A stretch of DNA of 64,000 nt from Leptothoe kymatousa TAU-MAC 1615 (GCF_018739865.1 NZ_JADOER010000004.1:437067-501066); one strand, 5' to 3'. Positions 1-9,252 are shown, counted from the stretch's first letter. Translations and numbers: made by a program. The notes: generated by a model from the letters alone, not told the origin.

Positions 1-2250
1 GCTCCATAGCTGGGCGGCCTGGGAGCTGCTGCCGTAGGTGGGGGCATTGTCGTCATTTCCTAGCCAGACACCGGTCACTAGGTCTGCGCTGGGGACAAAC
101 CCGATAAACCACAGGTCTATGCCATCGTTGGTGGTGCCGGTTTTGCCCGCCTCCCCCAGGCCCAGGTACGCACTGCGGCCGGTGCCCTCGCTGACGGTGC
201 CCCGCATCATGGACGCCATGGTGCGGGCCGTATTCGGAGTCAGTACATCCTGGTTGATGTCGCCGGTGCTGTCCACCGAAAAGTCGAAGATAACGCGGCA
301 GGTGCTGCGATCGCGATTGTTTTCGCAGTCACTACTATCCAATACCCGCTGAATCCCATGGGGACGATTCCACAAGCCATCGTTTGCGATCGCGCCCACG
401 GCTCCGGTAATTTCCAGTGGGGTGACGCTACTTTGGCCCAATACCATCCCCGGCACCGGGTCCAAGTCCGACTCAATGCCCATGGTGCGGGCCAGGTTAG
501 CGATGTTGTCCAACCCCGCTTCCTGAGCCACCCGCAGGGCCACCACATTTTCCGACAGGGCAAAGCCATCGTACATATCCAGAGAGCCACCGCCCGAACG
601 GCAGCCTTGGTAAAACTGACCGCCCCAGTTCAAGTCATTACAGCTAAAGCTGGCACCGGCAGAAATGCCCTGTTCGAGGGCGCTGGCATAGGCAAATACC
701 TTAAAGGTGGACCCTGGCTGACGAATGGCCTGGGAAGCCCGATTAAACTGGCTTTGGTTATAGTCGGCTCCGCCCACTAGGGCTTGGATTTCCCCCGTGG
801 ACGATTGCAGCGTTACCAGGGCTCCTTGGGAAAAACCATAGCGGCTCCCCAGGTTATCGATGCCCGTTTGCATCGAGGCCTCGGCCTGGGTTTGAACCGC
901 TAAATTGAGGCTGGTTTCCACATAGAAATTGCCTTCCCGCGCCAGCCCAGCCCCCAAAATTTGGTCTAGCTCATCAAATATATAGCTATAAAAATAGGGG
1001 GCGCGAATACTTTGTAGCTGGCGCCGGGCAGCGGGACTAATTTCAATCCGCGATCGGCGGGCCCGACGGCCATCTTCCTGGTTGATCATCCCCAGGACAA
1101 CCATGCGCTCGATCACGCGGTTGCGATAGTCCAGGGCATCATCGTAGCTTTGCACCGGGTTAAAGGCATTGGGGGCCGGTAAAATCCCCACCAGGGTGGC
1201 CGCTTCTTGAATATTCAGGTCCTTAGCCGATTTGCCAAAGTAAAACTGGGAGGCATCTTCAAACCCGTACAGGTTATTGCCCAGGTATACCCGGTTGAGA
1301 TACAGCAGCATGATCCGGTTCTTGCTGTAAAACGTTTCGAGCTTGAGGGCCACAATCATTTCGCGAATTTTGCGCATGGCGCTGTCGTCGCTGCCCACAT
1401 ATTCGCGGTAAATGTTGCGCGCCATCTGCTGGGTAATGGTGCTGGCCCCTTCGCGGATAGAGCCACTGCTAAGGTTGGTTTTAGCGGCGCGGGCAATGCC
1501 CCAAGGGTCCACCCCCAGGTGCCAGTAATAGCGAGAATCTTCCGAGGCCACCACCGCCATGGGGAGATACTTGGAATAGTCTCGCAGCTTGTTTTTTTCA
1601 ATGTGGGCCTGGTTATTAATCGGATTGATCAATACCCGATCGCCATTTTCATTGCCATATATGGATACAGGCCCCTGTACCGATTCGGGGATGGGCCGAA
1701 TGGGAATTTTGGGCCATTCAATGGCTACTACCCAAAAGGCGGCCAGGGCAATGCTGCCGGTGATGCCATAGAGGCCGTAGCGAATGGTTTTGAGATACCA
1801 GGGGGCGGGGTTTTGAAACCGCACGGTAACGGCATCGTTGAGTTCTTTTGGCCCCAAACTGAGAATGTCTCCATCCTGGAGCTTAAAGGTTTTGAGCCGC
1901 TTTTTGCCGCAGTAGGTGCCGTTGGTGGATTTTTGGTCCTTGAGGATAAATGGAGTGCCTGGCTGGCTGCGATCGCGCGTCAACGTCAAATGGGTCTGAC
2001 TCACCAGGGGGCTGCGCACCACAATGTCACAGCTCTTCGAACTCCGTCCCAGCACATAGTGATCGCCCACCAAATCATAGACCTGGCGTTGGCTTTCATA
2101 GTCCACCACCAGCTTCGGCACCCGGGCCCCAGGTTTCAACGCCAGTTTGTTGAAATCCACCCGGGCAACATTTTGAATCACCTGGGTCATCGTCCCCAGG
2201 ATGGTGCGCGGTGGCGTCGTCGGCGAATTACGGCGGGGCGGCTGAGTCAT
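1..2250 (-). CDS. FHA-domain class A penicillin-binding protein (PBP1A type), 3' end outside window
   Basis: This is a bifunctional peptidoglycan glycosyltransferase and transpeptidase, anchored in the plasma membrane. Reading from ATG at 2250 gives 750 uninterrupted codons to the window edge, so the C-terminus is missing. Order of parts: an FHA domain at about residues 55-135 (GRSSKSCDIV, VSQTH and STNGT core motifs), one membrane segment at about 157-177, a GT51 domain with the EDSRYYWHLGVD motif (catalytic Glu near 237) and EGASTITQQM, then a transpeptidase domain with STFK (Ser about 514), SEN and KTGTT. The N-terminal FHA implies that binding of a phosphothreonine partner regulates wall synthesis. 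That fits FHA-PBPs known in cyanobacteria, but the partner is unknown. The gene diverges from the glycosyltransferase at 2626. Confidence 0.93.
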   Translation of the reverse strand, partial: MTQPPRRNSPTTPPRTILGTMTQVIQNVARVDFNKLALKPGARVPKLVVDYESQRQVYDLVGDHYVLGRSSKSCDIVVRSPLVSQTHLTLTRDRSQPGTPFILKDQKSTNGTYCGKKRLKTFKLQDGDILSLGPKELNDAVTVRFQNPAPWYLKTIRYGLYGITGSIALAAFWVVAIEWPKIPIRPIPESVQGPVSIYGNENGDRVLINPINNQAHIEKNKLRDYSKYLPMAVVASEDSRYYWHLGVDPWGIARAAKTNLSSGSIREGASTITQQMARNIYREYVGSDDSAMRKIREMIVALKLETFYSKNRIMLLYLNRVYLGNNLYGFEDASQFYFGKSAKDLNIQEAATLVGILPAPNAFNPVQSYDDALDYRNRVIERMVVLGMINQEDGRRARRSRIEISPAARRQLQSIRAPYFYSYIFDELDQILGAGLAREGNFYVETSLNLAVQTQAEASMQTGIDNLGSRYGFSQGALVTLQSSTGEIQALVGGADYNQSQFNRASQAIRQPGSTFKVFAYASALEQGISAGASFSCNDLNWGGQFYQGCRSGGGSLDMYDGFALSENVVALRVAQEAGLDNIANLARTMGIESDLDPVPGMVLGQSSVTPLEITGAVGAIANDGLWNRPHGIQRVLDSSDCENNRDRSTCRVIFDFSVDSTGDINQDVLTPNTARTMASMMRGTVSEGTGRSAYLGLGEAGKTGTTNDGIDLWFIGFVPSADLVTGVWLGNDDNAPTYGSSSQAAQLWS

Positions 2251-2625
2251 TCCTGGACGTAGCGATTTTAGAGAAACAAATTAAGCATATTGATGGTATA
2301 GCAAACGTCCTGATGTATGAGGGTGTTTGCGTGTCACATTGGCGTTGTAGCTTAATGCTTTTAAGGGATATGGTGTGTCCTAACCAATGTGACCAACGCT
2401 GTAACTATTCCACCTGAGCCCGAGGCCCCTGAACTGGTTATTACAGCTATAGCAAAAATAACCAGGATTGCGGACATCATGCCACAGCTCACCTGATTTG
2501 CCCACGTTATCTAAATCTTTTCTAAGTCTATGGAGGGATGACAGTCCCCATGTCTATTTTGACCGGTCCTTGATAGACAATGGTTAAAGTAGTACTTCAC
2601 ATGCTATTTCAGCCCACTTGTTTGG
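2251..2625. other. Divergent intergenic region with two inverted repeats
   Basis: There is no convincing gene here. It lies between the divergent PBP1A and glycosyltransferase genes, so it should carry both promoters. A perfect 10-bp inverted repeat (GTCACATTGG at 2333-2342, CCAATGTGAC at 2384-2393) and a 9-bp one (CTGGTTATT at 2434-2442, AATAACCAG at 2457-2465) are present. Their role is unknown. Confidence 0.5.
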
Positions 2626-4005
2626 ATGAAAATTCTTTTTCTACACCCCAATTTCCCGGCTCAGTTTCGTCAGGTAGCGACTCTATTGGGGGCCGATCCA
2701 GCTCACCAGGTTGTCTTTATTACCGCCTGCGAAACCGGCCAAATATCCGGGGTGCAGAAGGTCCTTTATCGGCCGTCCCGTCAGGTGAGTGAAACTACCC
2801 ATCCCTATGTTCGTGAGTTTGAAGGCTCTGTCTTGGCTGGGCAAGCCGCCTGGCGTGTTGCCGATCAGTTAAAGACGAAATATGGTTTTGCACCGGATGT
2901 GATTTATTCCCATGTGGGGTGGGGACCGGGACTATTTATGCGAGATTTGTTCCCTAAGGCTCGCTACATTGGCTTTTTTGAGTGGTACTACCGTGTATGT
3001 GGCTCAGATTTTGACTTTGACCCGGCTGAACTCAATAACGCCGACAACATAGCGCGGCTGCGGGTGAAAAATGCCTCTATTTTGATTGAGTTGGCGAACT
3101 GTGATGCTGGTTTGGTACCCACCCATTGGCAAAAACAACAGTTTCCGGCTGAATTTCATCCCAAACTGATAGTTTTGCACGATGGTATCGACACCACATT
3201 TTGTCAGCCTAAGCCCGATGCTAAATTAGTTCTGCCCCCGGTACCGACGCAGACTGTGCCCACCGATAAGGGGGCAATTAGTAAAAGGTCTAAAGGGAAT
3301 ACCGGTAAGGGATTTGGCGTTCAGTCGTCGAATAAGAAAAAGCCAGCCCTCTCGTCTACTGAACGCATTCAGCAAGCCTTTCAGAAAAATGGTTTGGACC
3401 TGTCCCATACCCCTGAAGTTGTGACCTATGTTGCCCGTGGCATGGAGCCTTATCGAGGCTTTCCCCAATTTATGGCGGCTATTGCTCAGGTGCAAAAAAT
3501 GAGATCGCACTGCCATGTTGTTGTCGTGGGCCAAGACCGAGTAGCTTATGGCTCTTCCTTGCCAGATGGTCGCACTTATCGCGAAAAAGCTTTACAGGAA
3601 ATTGATTTAGACCAATCCCGCCTGCATTTTACTGGTTCCCTGACCTACAATCAGCTGCTTCAGGTTTACCAAGCTTCTTCGGTGCACGTGTATTTGACCT
3701 TTCCCTTTGTACTTTCCTGGTCCATGTTAGAAGCCATGGCTTGTGGCTGTGTGGTGTTGGGTTCAAAAACTCCCCCTGTGGAAGAGGTGATTCGCGACGG
3801 TGTAAATGGATTTCTTATAGACTTTTGGGATATCAACGCCATTGCCGAAAAAATTAATGACCTTTTAGACCGACAACAGGACCTAGGCGATATACGTCAT
3901 CAGGCAAGGGCCACTATCCTGGATAGATATGACCTGAAAAAATTGTTGCCGCAACATGTTGACTTTCTAGCAGGAAACCAGAAAAAACAGGAAGAAATTA
4001 AGTAG
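2626..4005 (+). CDS. Glycosyltransferase family 4 protein
   Basis: A 459-residue GT-B fold glycosyltransferase, probably a retaining enzyme that uses a nucleotide-sugar. The N-terminus MKILFLHPNFPAQFR is a typical GT4 opening. The C-terminal donor domain shows LSWSMLEAMACGCVVLGS followed by VEEVIRDGVNGFLIDF, the usual GT4 nucleotide-sugar site with the EAMACG acidic motif. A lysine-, serine- and proline-rich linker at about residues 205-245 separates the halves and is longer than in most relatives. It stands alone on this strand, between divergent PBP1A and convergent lspA, so its acceptor cannot be inferred. A role in surface polysaccharide or glycolipid synthesis is likely. Confidence 0.85.
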   Translation: MKILFLHPNFPAQFRQVATLLGADPAHQVVFITACETGQISGVQKVLYRPSRQVSETTHPYVREFEGSVLAGQAAWRVADQLKTKYGFAPDVIYSHVGWGPGLFMRDLFPKARYIGFFEWYYRVCGSDFDFDPAELNNADNIARLRVKNASILIELANCDAGLVPTHWQKQQFPAEFHPKLIVLHDGIDTTFCQPKPDAKLVLPPVPTQTVPTDKGAISKRSKGNTGKGFGVQSSNKKKPALSSTERIQQAFQKNGLDLSHTPEVVTYVARGMEPYRGFPQFMAAIAQVQKMRSHCHVVVVGQDRVAYGSSLPDGRTYREKALQEIDLDQSRLHFTGSLTYNQLLQVYQASSVHVYLTFPFVLSWSMLEAMACGCVVLGSKTPPVEEVIRDGVNGFLIDFWDINAIAEKINDLLDRQQDLGDIRHQARATILDRYDLKKLLPQHVDFLAGNQKKQEEIK

Positions 4006-4190
4006 GCCAATCACATAGGACACATTAACCTTGAGCCTGTGGCTGTCAGTTAGACCTTTACAAGGATTGAGCCTTTAGTCTGAGTTTATGCAGCTCAGCC
4101 CAAAGGCGATTGATGAATCTAAATTTCAGGATGTTGGTCATGCTGTGTCTGGTGTGAGTTCAAATATCTGGCTATTGCCTCAAACATCCC

Positions 4191-4688
4191 CTAAGAATGT
4201 TTCCCTTCCTGTTGGGCCGTCACCAAAATCGCAATTAACAAGCAGATGATGCCTACATTGATCCAAATATCCGCCAGATTGAAGACGGGAAATCGGGTAA
4301 TGGGAAATGCCTGAATAAAATCCACCACTTCCCCCGCCTTCACCCGGTCAATGCCATTGCCCAAGGCCCCGGCCAAAATAAACCCCCAACCAGCCCGCTC
4401 CCAGCGGTCTTCAATGCGCATCAGCAGACCATAGCCAGCGATGCCGATACTCACAATTACCGACAGCCAGGGCAGCACCCAACGGCAGCCATCGCCACTA
4501 CAAATGCTCCAGGCCGCGCCCCGGTTGAGCACATAGGTAAAGTTTAAGACTCCAGGAATAATGGGCACGGGTTGACCCAGGGTGAAATTTTGCACCACCC
4601 AATGCTTCGTAATCTGATCGAGGAAAAGTCCAATAAAGGCAGCCACCCAGAAGAGGCGATTAATTTGATTTCTCCGTAATCTGGTCAT
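4191..4688 (-). CDS. lspA: Lipoprotein signal peptidase (signal peptidase II)
   Basis: This plasma-membrane aspartyl protease removes signal peptides from diacylglyceryl-modified prolipoproteins. It has 165 residues, normal for the family, with four predicted membrane segments. The two catalytic aspartates are visible in GNGIDRV (Asp about 114) and VFNLADIWI (Asp about 140), and the VLNRGAAW motif is also present. It lies 36 bp downstream of bioY on the same strand, so the two are probably co-transcribed. Confidence 0.95.
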   Translation of the reverse strand: MTRLRRNQINRLFWVAAFIGLFLDQITKHWVVQNFTLGQPVPIIPGVLNFTYVLNRGAAWSICSGDGCRWVLPWLSVIVSIGIAGYGLLMRIEDRWERAGWGFILAGALGNGIDRVKAGEVVDFIQAFPITRFPVFNLADIWINVGIICLLIAILVTAQQEGKHS

Positions 4689-4724
4689 GCTGCGATAACG
4701 CTACCTATAAATAAATAGAACAAC

Positions 4725-5336
4725 CTAGTAAAACATCACCTTACGCATTCCATAGGCGAGTACCGAAACGGCACAGACTAATACGAGTTGGCCAGGAATG
4801 GGCGCAATTGAATAGGTGAAAATTGCATTAGCCAGAGACGGCGTATTCTCACCAGTCCACTGTAATACATAGGCCAGGGGCAAATACACCAATCCCACCC
4901 CATGAATTGTCGCTAACCCGCCCAAACAGCTCAGGGCCAAATTTTCTAACTTCAAGGTTTCTAAAAAGGCCAAATACCCACAAACCCAGGCGGCTGGAAT
5001 AAATCCTAGAAGGTAGCCAAAGCTAGGTTCTCTCAGGTAGCTCACACCACCGCCCTGGGTAAACACTTGAAGATCAAAGGCCTGAAAAAGCACAATACCT
5101 AGGCTTAGATAGGCAATCTGAGATAAGGCCGCCGCATTTTTACCCCCCAGACACCCAATTAGCAAGACCGCCCCCACCTGAAAACTTACGCCCAGAGAAA
5201 TTACCGCAAATCCGTTACCCCAATGCCATGGCACGTCGGTAATGAAGACTTCTAACCAGGTCCCTCCGATGGTCAAAATTAAACCAATTAATGCCCAGAG
5301 CAACTCTGCCGTTGCAAACACTGACCCATTCCTCAC
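4725..5336 (-). CDS. bioY: BioY, biotin-binding S component of an ECF transporter
   Basis: A 203-residue very hydrophobic protein with about six membrane segments. The FQVGAVLLIGCLGGKNAAAL stretch and the GFIPAAWVCGYLA segment match BioY proteins, which bind biotin and work with the shared ECF energizing module. No EcfA/EcfT genes are in this window. It is the first gene of a likely bioY-lspA operon. The start ATG at 5336 faces a 374-bp region shared with hemB. Confidence 0.85.
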   Translation of the reverse strand: MRNGSVFATAELLWALIGLILTIGGTWLEVFITDVPWHWGNGFAVISLGVSFQVGAVLLIGCLGGKNAAALSQIAYLSLGIVLFQAFDLQVFTQGGGVSYLREPSFGYLLGFIPAAWVCGYLAFLETLKLENLALSCLGGLATIHGVGLVYLPLAYVLQWTGENTPSLANAIFTYSIAPIPGQLVLVCAVSVLAYGMRKVMFY

Positions 5337-5710
5337 GCTGACGGTGGCTTATTCTATCGTTTCTGGTGGTGCGCAAAGTGGTGTTTTTTCGCATGGTGCT
5401 GGCCTTGGCCTGCCATGGCACTCAAACCACTGGTGGGCTGGCAAGCCTAAGATTTAGGATCAAATTTAGTGAAGCGTAAAGGGGCAAACGAGATCAAGCG
5501 TCACTGTTAACCCCTCACGCTTGATCAAGGCAGAATCCCAATTTTTAGCTTTGACGCTGCCCTAGACCATCGCCCAAACCGAGCCTAGGGTGACTGTCCC
5601 GCATGAATACTGTCGAACGTTACTTTTTTTAATGTCTCTGAAAATACACCCCCAACCAGGTTTTAGACTGGTTTTCTGACCCTTTTACATGGCTCTCTCT
5701 TTTTAAAAAC
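5337..5710. other. Divergent bioY/hemB control region
   Basis: There is no supported gene. It contains a perfect 10-bp inverted repeat (GATCAAGCGT at 5492-5501, ACGCTTGATC at 5517-5526). A 17-mer TTAGCTTTGACGCTGCC at about 5545-5561 recurs at 50003-50019. The promoters of bioY and hemB should lie here. Confidence 0.5.
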
Positions 5711-6697
5711 ATGTTTCCAACTCACCGCCCTCGTCGGTTGCGCAGCCATCCCCAATTGCGCCGCATGGTTCGCGAGAACATTGTGACCACCAGCGACTTT
5801 ATCTATCCGCTGTTTGCGGTTCCCGGTGAGGGGGTGGCTAATGAAGTGAAGTCCATGCCCGGTGTTTACCAGCTTTCGATAGACAAAATCGTAGAAGAAG
5901 CGAAGGAAGTCTACGATTTGGGAATTCCATCCATCATTCTCTTCGGCATTCCTGAAGGCAAGGATGATGACGCCACCGGCGCATGGCACGATTGCGGCAT
6001 TGTGCAAAAGGCTACGGAAGCGGTGAAAAAAGCTGTCCCCGATTTGGTGGTCAGCGTCGATACCTGCCTCTGTGAGTACACCCCCCACGGCCATTGTGGA
6101 TACCTAGAGGTGGGGGACTTGACCGGGCGAGTGCTCAACGACCCAACCCTAGAACTCCTCAAGAAGACCGCCGTCTCCCAGGCGAATGCAGGGGCTGACA
6201 TTATTGCGCCTTCTGGCATGATGGATGGCTTTGTGGGGGCAATTCGCTCTGGTCTAGACGAAGCCGGGTTTGAAAATATTCCGATCATGTCTTACGCCGC
6301 CAAGTATGCATCCTCCTACTACGGACCTTTTCGGGATGTGGCAGAGTCCGCCCCTCAGTTTGGCGATCGGCGTACGTATCAGATGGATCCGGCTAATGGT
6401 AAGGAAGCCATCAAAGAAATTGAGCTGGATATTACTGAAGGCGCAGATATGCTGATGGTGAAACCAGCGCTGGCCTATATGGATATCATTTGGCGAGTGA
6501 AGGAAGCGACTAACCTCCCGGTGGCGGCCTATAACGTATCGGGTGAATATTCCATGGTGAAAGCGGCCGCGTTGAATGGCTGGGTGGATGAAGAGAAACT
6601 CGTGATGGAAACCATGATGAGCTTCAAGCGGTCAGGGGCTGATTTAATTCTGACTTACCATGCTAAGGACGTTGCTCGCTGGCTGAAGGGACAGTAG
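5711..6697 (+). CDS. hemB: Delta-aminolevulinic acid dehydratase (porphobilinogen synthase)
   Basis: It condenses two 5-aminolevulinate molecules to porphobilinogen, the precursor of heme, chlorophyll and bilins. The 328-residue length is normal. The zinc-type cysteine cluster [14 protein letters not shown] (Cys about 119, 121, 129) and both Schiff-base lysines are visible: SYAAKYAS (Lys about 198) and MVKPALAY (Lys about 251). A strong terminator follows at 6762-6800, so it is probably monocistronic. Heme oxygenase and PcyA, later steps to phycocyanobilin, lie within 7 kb. Confidence 0.97.
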   Translation: MFPTHRPRRLRSHPQLRRMVRENIVTTSDFIYPLFAVPGEGVANEVKSMPGVYQLSIDKIVEEAKEVYDLGIPSIILFGIPEGKDDDATGAWHDCGIVQKATEAVKKAVPDLVVSVDTCLCEYTPHGHCGYLEVGDLTGRVLNDPTLELLKKTAVSQANAGADIIAPSGMMDGFVGAIRSGLDEAGFENIPIMSYAAKYASSYYGPFRDVAESAPQFGDRRTYQMDPANGKEAIKEIELDITEGADMLMVKPALAYMDIIWRVKEATNLPVAAYNVSGEYSMVKAAALNGWVDEEKLVMETMMSFKRSGADLILTYHAKDVARWLKGQ

Positions 6698-6761
6698 GCC
6701 AGTCGTCGAATGCATAAAAATTAATCAGGGTGACAAAACCCTATGTAGACGTAACAATAAT

Positions 6762-6800
6762 TAACGAACATTCGCCACCGTGAATGTTCGTTATTTTTTT
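6762..6800 (+). terminator. Rho-independent terminator after hemB
   Basis: A perfect 12-bp stem (TAACGAACATTC at 6762-6773, GAATGTTCGTTA at 6782-6793), an 8-nt loop, and a run of T to 6800. It lies 65 bp past the hemB stop and before the metal-sensor gene. Confidence 0.9.
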
Positions 6801-6832
6801 ATCTACTGCTATCCACCTATTAGGTTTAACCC

Positions 6833-7153
6833 TTGAGCATCTCGCCCGATATCCGCCCCCACTCCCACGATTCCCATGGCCATACCCACAGTGAGGAATC
6901 CCTCAAACGTATTGTCAATCGTCTATCCCGGATTGAGGGGCATGTCAGGGGGATCAAAACAATGGTTCATGAAGGCAGAGCCTGCCCGGATGTATTGGTA
7001 CAGGTCGCGGCTGTGCGAGGAGCCCTAGATCGGGTGGCACGGCTGATTTTAGATGAACACATTAGCGAGTGTATTAGCCGTGCCGTCACTGAAGGCAACA
7101 TAGAAGAGGAGTTGACTGAGCTAAAAGCGGCCCTAGATCGTTTTTTTGATTAG
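6833..7153 (+). CDS. CsoR/RcnR/InrS-family metal-sensing transcriptional repressor
   Basis: A 106-residue all-helical DUF156-type repressor that releases DNA when metal binds. The metal ligands are Cys51 (in RACPD), His76 and Cys80 (in DEHISEC), and the N-terminus is His-rich (HSHDSHGHTH, residues 10-19). The spacing His19-Cys51-His76-Cys80 equals that of the cyanobacterial nickel sensor InrS as I recall it (His21, Cys53, His78, Cys82), so nickel is more likely than copper. The start is TTG at 6833; no upstream ATG or GTG fits. No metal exporter gene is adjacent. Confidence 0.85.
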   Translation: MSISPDIRPHSHDSHGHTHSEESLKRIVNRLSRIEGHVRGIKTMVHEGRACPDVLVQVAAVRGALDRVARLILDEHISECISRAVTEGNIEEELTELKAALDRFFD

Positions 7154-7536
7154 GTCTGTGCGATGGCAATTGGCTAACGTGTAAACCGGTTGCAACTCAG
7201 ATTTTTAGAATTGTGCTTGAAAAGTTTCAAAAGATTGCGAAATGATACAAAAGTGACATTTTTGAGGCTGCTGTGAAGCCTAGGCAGAGATAGGGTTATG
7301 TCCGTTGAAGCAGGCTCAGGACGGTCTCTTGGTCGTTTGAGTACGTAAAAAAATGTAATGAAAAGCCTCATCAAAACAGTCTAGGGTTCAAATATGGCGA
7401 TGTCCCGATGGCTAAAGCGGTTCCTGTTTTGGGTGGGGTTGAGTTTTATTCGACCTCTCATCTCAGTGCCCCTTAGTTCGTCGTCACGCGCAGCGGACGA
7501 TATCAAACTCCATTTAACGTCGAGATAGTTTTTAGT
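7154..7536. other. Region upstream of heme oxygenase, with a possible 44-codon leader ORF
   Basis: The only candidate is a short ORF from ATG 7394 to TAG 7528. It begins MAMSRWLKRFLFWVGLSFI and is preceded by AGGG at suitable spacing. It ends 8 bp before the heme oxygenase start. Its status is uncertain. The rest should be the heme oxygenase promoter. Confidence 0.35.
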
Positions 7537-8253
7537 ATGAGCAGCAATTTAGCCGAAAAGCTCAAGAAGGGTACGCAGAAAGCGCACACAATGGCCGAGA
7601 ACGTAGGCTTTGTTCGCTGTTTTTTGCGTGGTGTAGTTGAGAAAAAGTCTTACCGCAAGCTGGTGGGTAACTTTTACTATATTTACGCTGCCATGGAAGA
7701 AGAGCTAGAGCGCCATAAGGCGCATCCGGTGGTTTCTTCGGTTTACTACCCTGAGCTCTATCGCAAGGAAACCTTGGAAACTGATCTGGCTTATTACTAT
7801 GGCCCCAACTGGAAGGAGCAAATTTCCCTTTCTCCAGCTGGGCAGGCCTATGTAGATCGCATTCGCCAGGTGTCCAATGAGGCTCCTGAATTGCTAGTGG
7901 GTCACTCCTACACTCGTTACCTGGGTGATTTGTCCGGTGGGCAAATCCTTAAGAACATTGCCCAGCGTGCTATGAACCTAGCCGATGATGAAGGGGTGGC
8001 GTTTTATGAGTTCCCCACCATTGAAGATGAAGGGGCTTTTAAGGATAATTATCGCAGCACCATTAATGCAGCTCCTGTAGACGAAGCGATGGCCGATCGC
8101 ATCGTGGAGGAAGCTAATGATGCCTTTGGTATCAATATGCATTTGTTCAAAGAACTGGAAGGCAACCTGGTCAAGGCCATTGGTCAAATGCTATTCAATA
8201 GCCTTACCCGTGGTCGCCGCCGGGGTAGCACTGAGTTGGCTACGGCTGAGTAA
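7537..8253 (+). CDS. ho1: Heme oxygenase (biliverdin-producing)
   Basis: It cleaves heme to biliverdin IX-alpha, CO and iron with ferredoxin as reductant, the first step to phycobilins. The protein has 238 residues, the normal cyanobacterial HO1 size. The axial heme His is His17 in KAHTMAE. The distal-helix signature YLGDLSGGQILK is intact. A terminator follows at 8285-8322. PcyA, which uses the biliverdin product, is encoded about 4 kb away on the other strand. Confidence 0.97.
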   Translation: MSSNLAEKLKKGTQKAHTMAENVGFVRCFLRGVVEKKSYRKLVGNFYYIYAAMEEELERHKAHPVVSSVYYPELYRKETLETDLAYYYGPNWKEQISLSPAGQAYVDRIRQVSNEAPELLVGHSYTRYLGDLSGGQILKNIAQRAMNLADDEGVAFYEFPTIEDEGAFKDNYRSTINAAPVDEAMADRIVEEANDAFGINMHLFKELEGNLVKAIGQMLFNSLTRGRRRGSTELATAE

Positions 8254-8284
8254 TAGGGTATTGCTACGGCAATAATGACCAGCG

Positions 8285-8322
8285 GGGCAGGCTCTCTTTT
8301 TGAAGGGCCTGCCCTTTGTTTT
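8285..8322 (+). terminator. Rho-independent terminator after heme oxygenase
   Basis: GGGCAGGC (8285-8292) pairs with GCCTGCCC (8307-8314), followed by TTTGTTTT. It lies 31 bp past the ho1 stop codon. Confidence 0.85.
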
Positions 8323-8709
8323 CCCTATGGGTTGGGGCCTGGGTGCGGTAGATGTATCTAGTAAGACCTTCGTGCCAGGGTTTCTACTGTTTAAATCTGC
8401 TGGCGGAGGCTTGTATCTTGAGTTATGTGCGTGAAACTGTAGGCTAGGGCTTGTTCTTTAGAAAGGACTCGGGTAGCATGGGGCTCACTTCTACATCGGT
8501 TTAGATGAGATCGCATCAATCTATCCTGATTACTAGCAAGTGAACTAGAAAAACTCTTATTAGCCATCAGCAATTTCGTATTGGTACCAAAGAACACTTG
8601 GGAGACCTGGGTTTTCTGCTATCTTTTGTTGGTGTGTGTGTAAACGTAACCACAACGAGCGTGGCTAGCGATCGCACGTGGGGAAAATTGGTGATTAAGG
8701 AGCAATCAA
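8323..8709. other. Intergenic region upstream of the FtsL-like gene
   Basis: I see no gene in it. A HIP1 octamer lies near 8670, and AAGGAG just before 8710 serves the next gene. Confidence 0.5.
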
Positions 8710-9252
8710 GTGGGGTTTGCCGTTAGGGTTGACGCAGATGGAGCCAGACACAATGACGGCTCTAGTCAAAGCAATTTAGTATCACTGCACTCCCCATCCC
8801 ATGTGGCTGGAGCGCAGTCTATTCCCGATGCCGTACACAGTCCGGCATCTAAACCGTCGACTCCGGCCGAAGTTAAACAGCTGCCCACAGCGCCACGTTT
8901 GCCCCTGGGGTTAAAGCTTCTGGTGGGGTTGCAACAGGGGTCTACTATTTTTACCGGCGGTTTGGTGGCAGCTGCCCTAGTCATTTACAGTTGGACGGTT
9001 TATCTAGACAAAAGCGTCGCTCGAGCCTTTCGAGAGTTAGAAGTCCTCAAGGTTTCGACTCAGCAGGTGACCACCGTCAATGAAACTCTGAAGCACAGTA
9101 TGGCGGAGCAAGCAGAATCCCCAACAGCTGGATTTAAACCGTTTGAGCCTAAGCGTGCTATCTTCTTGGCACCCGCACCTGTTCGGCCCTCCGTAGAGCA
9201 TGCTCCAATGCCTGAAGCACCTGCTCCGATGTCGCATCCTTTGGGTTACTAA
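8710..9252 (+). CDS. Bitopic membrane protein upstream of ftsI, FtsL-like candidate
   Basis: 180 residues from GTG 8710, preceded by AAGGAG. It has a Pro/Ser-rich cytoplasmic N-terminal tail (about 1-70), one membrane segment (about 77-97), a short helical stretch likely to form a coiled coil (about 98-135), and a proline-rich tail. There is no recognised domain. The topology and the place directly before the PBP2 gene match FtsL, the divergent division protein normally encoded just before ftsI. Sequence similarity to FtsL could not be tested. The gap to ftsI is about 140 bp, so co-transcription is likely. Confidence 0.65.
   Translation: MGFAVRVDADGARHNDGSSQSNLVSLHSPSHVAGAQSIPDAVHSPASKPSTPAEVKQLPTAPRLPLGLKLLVGLQQGSTIFTGGLVAAALVIYSWTVYLDKSVARAFRELEVLKVSTQQVTTVNETLKHSMAEQAESPTAGFKPFEPKRAIFLAPAPVRPSVEHAPMPEAPAPMSHPLGY

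Noticed and set aside
1207..2262. Long plus-strand ORF of 351 codons over the PBP gene
   Set aside because: It is antisense to the FHA-PBP reading frame, which shows clear FHA, GT51 and transpeptidase motifs. This frame has no protein features.
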